NCBI GenBank assembly: GCA_025350745.1 | Contig: JANXXG010000308.1 | Span: forward strand, 1-5,806 | Length of the DNA: 5,806 bases | Origin: Chloroflexota bacterium | GTDB lineage: Bacteria; Chloroflexota; Limnocylindria; P2-11E | Direction: 5' to 3' | Part shown: piece by piece, positions 1-5,806 of the stretch | Position numbering within the stretch: the first letter of the stretch is position 1 | How the letters are laid out: each line of letters starts with the position of its first letter | Notes under the pieces: generated by a model | Databases searched by the model: none | Told to the model about the DNA's origin: nothing | The model's input: only the letters and a program-made list of their open reading frames with translations | Made by a program: the position numbers and the translations under genes

Positions 1-338
1 GGCGCAATCACAAGGTGGAGGCGCTGCACGGTGACCTCAGCCAGCGCGAGCGCGAGCGCACGCTCGATTCGTTCCGCGACGGCTCGCTCCCGATGCTCGT
101 CGCGACCAACGTCGCTGCGCGTGGCCTGCACATCGAGGACATCAGCCACGTCGTGAACTACGACCTTCCCGAAGATCCCGAGACGTTCACCCACCGCGTC
201 GGCCGGACCGGCCGCGCCGGCAAGCAGGGCGTCGCGGTGACCTTCGTCGGACCGTGGGACATGGATGAGTTCGAAGTGCTCAAGAAGAAGGCGAACGTGA
301 AGTTCCGCCGCGAGGTCCTCGACCTCTACGGGACCTGA
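1..338 (+). CDS. DEAD-box ATP-dependent RNA helicase, C-terminal part (5' partial)
   Basis: This is the end of an ATP-dependent RNA helicase of the DEAD-box family (superfamily 2), which unwinds or remodels RNA in the cytoplasm. The gene enters from outside the window; the first full codon is at 3, leaving 111 residues and a TGA at 336-338. What is visible is the second RecA-like domain. It has motif IVa around residues 8-18 ([11 protein letters not shown]), motif V at 34-44 ([11 protein letters not shown]), the VNYDLP strand at 51-56, and motif VI at 64-73 ([10 protein letters not shown]), whose R68 and R71 match the family's arginine fingers. The Q-motif, Walker A and DEAD box would lie upstream. 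Motif V has N and H where most members have D; the H also occurs in E. coli RhlB, so a RhlB-like protein is possible, but the fragment is too short to name. After the TGA the same frame stays open to a TAG at 612-614, so the annotated end may not be the original one. Confidence 0.95.
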   Translation, partial: RNHKVEALHGDLSQRERERTLDSFRDGSLPMLVATNVAARGLHIEDISHVVNYDLPEDPETFTHRVGRTGRAGKQGVAVTFVGPWDMDEFEVLKKKANVKFRREVLDLYGT

Positions 339-354
339 AGGGTCTCCCGGTCCG

Positions 355-373
355 CCGCTCCCAAGGGGATCGG
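355..373 (+). terminator. Candidate hairpin just after the helicase stop
   Basis: Seen in sequence: CCG (355-357) pairs with CGG (371-373) and TCCC (359-362) with GGGA (366-369), around the loop AAG, with one C/T mismatch at 358/370. It begins 17 nt after the helicase TGA, a typical place for a terminator. No U-tract follows, so it is at best a non-canonical terminator. An alternative pairing (356-361 with 372-377) uses the same bases. Confidence 0.3.
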
Positions 374-449
374 AGCGAAGGCCGGAAGCTCGCAGCGTCT
401 TCGAGCGGAAGGTCTGCTGGGCGCCAAGCGCGCGGCGACGGGTACATCC

Positions 450-465
450 TCGGGCGCTAGCCCGA
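450..465. terminator. Small perfect stem-loop inside the convergent gap
   Basis: TCGGGC (450-455) pairs perfectly with GCCCGA (460-465) around the loop GCTA. It sits inside the gap between the convergent helicase and M20 genes, so it could act on either transcript. No T-run follows on either strand. In GC-rich DNA a six-base stem can arise by chance, so the call is weak. Confidence 0.2.
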
Positions 466-489
466 AGCAGCAGGCGGGATCGCGTCGAA

Positions 490-513
490 CAACGGGACGA
501 GCAACGGGACGAG
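490..513. repeat. Perfect 12-bp tandem duplication
   Basis: CAACGGGACGAG occurs twice head to tail (490-501 and 502-513), followed by a looser related stretch with CACC and GGGA elements to about 530. The unit is a multiple of three, so the duplication leaves any reading frame intact. It would read TTGR/ATGR in the helicase frame and NGTS repeats in the 461-628 frame. This fits expansion within a low-complexity protein tail but does not prove coding. Confidence 0.85.
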
Positions 514-648
514 CGGCACCAGCACCGGGAGCTCGAAAGGGCCCCGCATCCCGAACACCTGCGGCCAACCGACCGAGAACGACAAAACCTGGGTGGAACG
601 CACGGCGGCCGTAGTCCCCGTCGTCTAGCCCGCTTCCTCTCGCCCCCT

Positions 649-1983
649 CTAGTCCAGGAACTCCCGGGCGGTCTGCTCGTAGAGATCGAGCATCAGCTGG
701 AGCGAGCCTTGGTCGATCCGCTCGTTCCGTCCGTGGAACATGGTCATGAACTCGCCGAAGTCCAGCTTCTCGCTGTACAGGCTGTAGCCGTACGAAGGCA
801 CGCCCTTCCGGCGGAAGAAGCGTGAGTCGGTCGCGCCGACGGTGAACGCCGGAACGATCTCCGCCTTCCCCACCTTGCGCGTCACGCTCTGCATCGTCCG
901 GAAGATCGGCGTGTCAGTGGTGGATGCCGTGGAGGGGTTGCTGTCCTCATCGAGGATCTCGCACTGGTCCCAGAGATCACCGATCGCCTCGCGCAGCATC
1001 GCGCGGACCTCGGGGCCCTCCTCGCCTGGCACCGTGCGGATGTCGATCTGCATGACCGCGCTATCCGGGACGATGTTCGTCTTCTGGCCGCTGTGCATGA
1101 TGTTCGGCGAGAACGTCGTGTGCGTGGACGCGTCAAAAAGACGCGCCAGGCCGACGGGAACTTTGTCGAGCGCCGCGCGGAACGCGGCATCGCTGAGCAT
1201 CCCTGCCTCGAGCTCAGGAGCGAACTGCATGGCTCGAACGAACTCTCCCCACGAGCCACCGAGATGCAGCTTCGGCTGATACGCGGCGATCCGCTTCACG
1301 ACCTCGGCCGCCTTTACGAGCGCGTTGTCGGTCTTGTACGGGATCGAGCCGTGACCGGGCGTGCCCTTGACCTTGAGGCTGACCCAATGAGAGCCCTTCT
1401 CGCCGACGACCATGATCGCCTTCGGTCCGCCACGTGTCGGGATCGGGAGGGGCGGCTCACCTGACTCGGTGAGCACGGCGTCGGCCTTCACATCGTCCCA
1501 GTGATGCTCGACGAGCCATTCAGCGCCCCAGGTGCCGAGTGCCTCCTCGTCGGCCATGCCGCTGAAGACGAGCGTTCCCTTCGGCTTCCAGCCTTCGCGC
1601 AGCAGCTTCTTCACAGCGACGGCCATCGTGACCGTGATGCTCAGCATGTCGAGCGCCCCGCGACCCCAGATGTCGCCGTCGACGAGGTCGCCGCAGAACG
1701 GGTCGCGCTTCCAGCCGTTCGGATCGGCCGGGACGACGTCGATGTGGCCCATCATCAAGAGGCTCGGTGCCTTCTTATCCGTGCCCTCGACGCGGAGGAC
1801 CATGCTGCCCCGCCCCGGATGCGATTCGTACTGCTTGATGTCGAGCCCGGGACCCGCGAGGTACGCAGCGAGCGTCTTCGCGTTGCGGACCTCGCCGCCG
1901 GAGTCGGGGGTGCCGTCGTTCACGCACTTGTTGCGGATCATGGTCTGGAGGAGGTCGGTCGCCTCGTCGAGGGGTGTTGCCAC
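649..1983 (-). CDS. M20-family metallohydrolase (peptidase / amino-acyl deacylase type)
   Basis: This 444-residue protein is a zinc-dependent amidohydrolase of the M20 group (ArgE, DapE, carboxypeptidase G2 and aminoacylase relatives) that cleaves an amide bond in a peptide or N-acyl amino acid. The true substrate cannot be read from sequence. By analogy with carboxypeptidase G2, the metal ligands are H80 (in GHIDVVPA), bridging D112 (GRGALDM), E147, E173 and H417 (FHGRNER), and E146 is the catalytic base (ADEEALG). The dimerisation domain spans roughly 195-310, with H211 in the GTPGHGS motif and R316 in the conserved IDIR strand. All key residues are present and no signal peptide is seen, so it is probably an active cytoplasmic enzyme. 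The GTG start at 1983 is the most upstream possible, because an in-frame TAG lies at 1995-1993; the next start, ATG at residue 15, would remove the first helix. The usual Lys after the ALDM motif is Leu. It is divergent from the MFS gene and convergent with the helicase. Confidence 0.94.
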   Translation of the reverse strand: MATPLDEATDLLQTMIRNKCVNDGTPDSGGEVRNAKTLAAYLAGPGLDIKQYESHPGRGSMVLRVEGTDKKAPSLLMMGHIDVVPADPNGWKRDPFCGDLVDGDIWGRGALDMLSITVTMAVAVKKLLREGWKPKGTLVFSGMADEEALGTWGAEWLVEHHWDDVKADAVLTESGEPPLPIPTRGGPKAIMVVGEKGSHWVSLKVKGTPGHGSIPYKTDNALVKAAEVVKRIAAYQPKLHLGGSWGEFVRAMQFAPELEAGMLSDAAFRAALDKVPVGLARLFDASTHTTFSPNIMHSGQKTNIVPDSAVMQIDIRTVPGEEGPEVRAMLREAIGDLWDQCEILDEDSNPSTASTTDTPIFRTMQSVTRKVGKAEIVPAFTVGATDSRFFRRKGVPSYGYSLYSEKLDFGEFMTMFHGRNERIDQGSLQLMLDLYEQTAREFLD

Positions 1984-1989
1984 GGGCGG

Positions 1990-1995
1990 AGCCTA
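1990..1995 (-). promoter_or_regulatory. Putative -10 element of the M20 gene (leaderless arrangement)
   Basis: On the minus strand TAGGCT fits the TANNNT -10 pattern and ends six bases before the GTG start at 1983. No Shine-Dalgarno sequence lies in between. This spacing is what a leaderless transcript, starting at or next to the start codon, would show. No good -35 box is visible. It was inferred from pattern only. Confidence 0.4.
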
Positions 1996-2017
1996 CGACG
2001 CCGGCCGCCGGCTCGCG

Positions 2018-2023
2018 TAGCCT
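2018..2023 (+). promoter_or_regulatory. Putative -10 element of the MFS gene (leaderless arrangement)
   Basis: TAGCCT fits the TANNNT -10 pattern and ends seven bases before the GTG chosen as start at 2031, with no Shine-Dalgarno sequence in between. It mirrors the element facing the M20 gene; the two boxes are 22 bp apart. Between them lies GCCGGC-C-GCCGGC (2000-2012), a GC-rich symmetrical block that could hold an operator. No -35 box is recognisable. Confidence 0.4.
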
Positions 2024-2030
2024 GTCGGAC

Positions 2031-3275
2031 GTGCCGAGCCGGTCAGGCCTAGCGGCGGACCCGGAATTCCTGAAGCTCTGGGCCGGCGAGACGATCTCCG
2101 ACTTCGGCGATCAGATCACCCTGCTCGCGATCCCCCTCACGGCGGTCATCGTGCTCAAGGCGAGCGCGTTCGAGATGGGCCTGCTCGCCGCGGTCGCCGC
2201 CGCCCCGACGGCGCTGTTCAGCCTCCCGGTCGGCGTGTGGGTCGACCGCATCGCCCGTCGGCCGATCCTCATCGCCGCGGACCTCGGCCGTGCGGTCGCG
2301 CTCTCGAGCGTGCCTGTCGCGTTCATTCTCGGTTCCCTGAGCATGCCGCTCCTCTATGCGGTGGCGTTCGTCACCGGCACGCTGAGCGTTTTCTTCCTCG
2401 TGGCGTACCAGGCATACCTGCCGGGCCTCGTCGGCCGCGAGCGCCTGGTCGACGCGAACGGAAAGATGAACGCAAGCAGCTCGCTTGCCCAGCTCGCCGG
2501 ACCGAGCGTGTCGGGCATCCTGGTGCAGCTGTTCACCGCTCCGATGCCTGTCGTCGTGGACGCGCTGTCGTTCATCGGTTCGCTCATCGGGGTAGCGCTC
2601 ATCCGTCGTCCTGAGCCCACCCTCGAGCGCCGGCCCCGCGACATGCGCGCCGAGATCCGCGAAGGGATGGCCGCGTTGCTCGGGCAGCCGGTCCTCCGCA
2701 CGCTCGTCGTATGCGCGAGCATCTTCATTCTTCTGCTCAGCGCGCAGACCGCGATCTTCTTGTTGTATCTATCCCGTGATCTCGGCTTGCCGCCGTCGGT
2801 CATCGGCGCGCTGCTCGCCATCGGGAGCGTCGGTGCCCTCGCCGGAGCGCTGCTCGCGTCGCGCGTGGCGCGGCGGATCGGGATCGGTCCTTCGTTCATC
2901 GCCGGATCGCTCCTGTTCGTCGGATTCGCGATCACTCGCGGCCTCGCGTCCGGTCCGATCACGGTCACCGTGACCGCGCTCGCCGTCGCGCAGCTCGTCG
3001 GACTCTTCGGTGCGTCACTCTTCAACGTGAATGGCCCGAGCCTCCGCCAGGCATTGACCCCGCCGCACCTGCTTGGCCGGGTGAACGCGAGCTACCGCTT
3101 CCTCGTGTGGGGCACCGGTCCGTTCGGCGCGCTCCTGGGCGGCACGCTCGGGGAGCTCATTGGGTTGCGCGGGGCGCTGCTCGTCACCGGCGTCGCGTCG
3201 ATCGTCGTCCTGCCGATCCTCTTCGCGTCTGCGCTGCCCGCGACCCGGGACATTCCGGCCCGGCACGCGTCCTGA
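2031..3275 (+). CDS. Major facilitator superfamily exporter (MFS_3 / EntS-MefA-like)
   Basis: This 414-residue integral inner-membrane protein is probably a proton-driven exporter of a small molecule; the substrate is unknown. About twelve hydrophobic segments are visible, roughly at 22-44, 48-70, 79-101, 105-127, 150-170, 172-192, 221-246, 255-277, 285-305, 308-332, 356-376 and 381-403. The central loop (192-220) is charged. The loop after segment 2 carries an MFS motif A variant (G68, D72-R73, R76-R77 within GVWVDRIARRP), followed by LIAADLGRA. The DALSFIGS stretch at 177-184 and GRVNASYRF at 349-357 are typical of the enterobactin-exporter / macrolide-efflux branch. The start is chosen at GTG 2031, which gives a short N-terminus and a clean divergent gap. 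An upstream GTG at 1974 is also in frame but would overlap the start of the M20 gene by 10 bp. Its stop lies 16 bp from the metH stop. Length is normal and no damage is seen. Confidence 0.93.
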   Translation: MPSRSGLAADPEFLKLWAGETISDFGDQITLLAIPLTAVIVLKASAFEMGLLAAVAAAPTALFSLPVGVWVDRIARRPILIAADLGRAVALSSVPVAFILGSLSMPLLYAVAFVTGTLSVFFLVAYQAYLPGLVGRERLVDANGKMNASSSLAQLAGPSVSGILVQLFTAPMPVVVDALSFIGSLIGVALIRRPEPTLERRPRDMRAEIREGMAALLGQPVLRTLVVCASIFILLLSAQTAIFLLYLSRDLGLPPSVIGALLAIGSVGALAGALLASRVARRIGIGPSFIAGSLLFVGFAITRGLASGPITVTVTALAVAQLVGLFGASLFNVNGPSLRQALTPPHLLGRVNASYRFLVWGTGPFGALLGGTLGELIGLRGALLVTGVASIVVLPILFASALPATRDIPARHAS

Positions 3276-3291
3276 CCGCTACGCGTGGCGG
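3260..3291. terminator. Bidirectional hairpin at the MFS/metH convergent junction
   Basis: Bases 3260-3270 pair with 3281-3291 over eleven positions with a single G/G mismatch (3263/3288). The inner seven pairs, CACGCGT with ACGCGTG, are perfect. The ten-base loop 3271-3280 contains the MFS stop codon TGA, and the right foot abuts the metH stop (3292-3294). Because it is nearly fully Watson-Crick it folds in both transcripts. A shorter competing stem, 3276-3281 with 3286-3291, fills the 16-bp spacer exactly. No U-tract follows on either strand, so intrinsic termination would be of the hairpin-only kind. Confidence 0.5.

Positions 3292-5806
<2,515 letters not shown>

Larger units (their letters stand above)
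339..648. other. 310-bp gap between convergent genes; no confident gene
   Basis: This is the space between the helicase stop and the M20 hydrolase stop. No reading frame here has both a convincing start and a recognisable product. Three partial coding-like signals compete. The helicase frame is open to TAG 612-614 and encodes an Arg/Lys-rich tail. The frame 461-628 has about 85% G/C in third positions and encodes a Ser/Asn/Gly/Thr-rich stretch, but has no usable start codon. A third plus-strand frame is also open across the gap and Arg-rich. On the minus strand, 326-568 is an open frame rich in Ala, Arg and Pro with no recognisable family. The gap also contains hairpins at 355-373 and 450-465 and a 12-bp tandem duplication at 490-513. 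Likely contents are the 3' untranslated regions and terminators of the two convergent genes, and possibly an eroded helicase tail. Confidence 0.6.

Noticed and set aside
336..338. TGA as a recoded sense codon (tryptophan or selenocysteine)
   Set aside because: TGA ends the MFS gene at a natural family length and tryptophan is encoded by TGG throughout; no selenocysteine-type hairpin or family precedent is seen at this site.
326..568. 80-codon minus-strand open frame in the helicase/M20 gap
   Set aside because: Composition is Ala/Arg/Pro-rich as expected for an antisense frame in GC-rich DNA, it overlaps the helicase end, and no family motif is visible.
602..612. ACGGC-G-GCCGT inverted repeat
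   Set aside because: A one-base loop cannot form a hairpin, and short GC palindromes are expected at this base composition.
1947..1954. GGAGGAGG, a near-ideal Shine-Dalgarno sequence on the plus strand upstream of the MFS gene
   Set aside because: It lies about 20 bases before GTG 1974 and over 70 bases before GTG 2031, and is explained as the complement of Leu/Gln codons in the M20 gene.
842..2052. Several plus-strand open frames of 120-180 codons opposite the M20 gene
   Set aside because: They are antisense shadows of a gene with clear catalytic motifs; their translations show no domains.

Overview
This is a GC-rich bacterial chromosomal segment with four protein-coding genes on alternating strands. 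In order they are the 3' end of a DEAD-box RNA helicase (+), an M20-family metallohydrolase (-), a major facilitator superfamily (MFS) exporter (+), and a large 3' part of metH, cobalamin-dependent methionine synthase (-). Both visible start codons are GTG and neither has a convincing Shine-Dalgarno sequence. The protein styles (M20 N-terminus with CVNDGTPDSGG, an Escherichia coli-like MetH) and the leaderless-looking promoters suggest a high-GC Actinomycetota- or Chloroflexota-like bacterium. That placement is a low-confidence inference.

Layout: 1-338 is the helicase C-terminal half-domain. 339-648 is a gap between two convergent genes. It holds a candidate terminator hairpin, a weaker second hairpin, a 12-bp tandem duplication, and an open in-frame continuation of the helicase that would encode a very basic tail. 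649-1983 is the M20 hydrolase. 1984-2030 is a 47-bp divergent promoter region. 2031-3275 is the MFS exporter. 3276-3291 is a 16-bp convergent junction lying inside a bidirectional hairpin. 3292-5806 is metH, whose start lies beyond the window.

The genes do not form an operon: each neighbour is convergent or divergent, so each is probably its own transcription unit. MetH is a core enzyme of one-carbon and methionine metabolism, and the helicase belongs to RNA metabolism. The M20 hydrolase and the exporter share a tiny divergent promoter, which allows co-regulation but shows no specific functional link. I found no mobile element, CRISPR array, tRNA or rRNA. Nothing here looks like a new multi-gene system. 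The observations most worth checking are the possible interrupted helicase tail, the paired leaderless promoters, and the hairpin at the metH/MFS junction.
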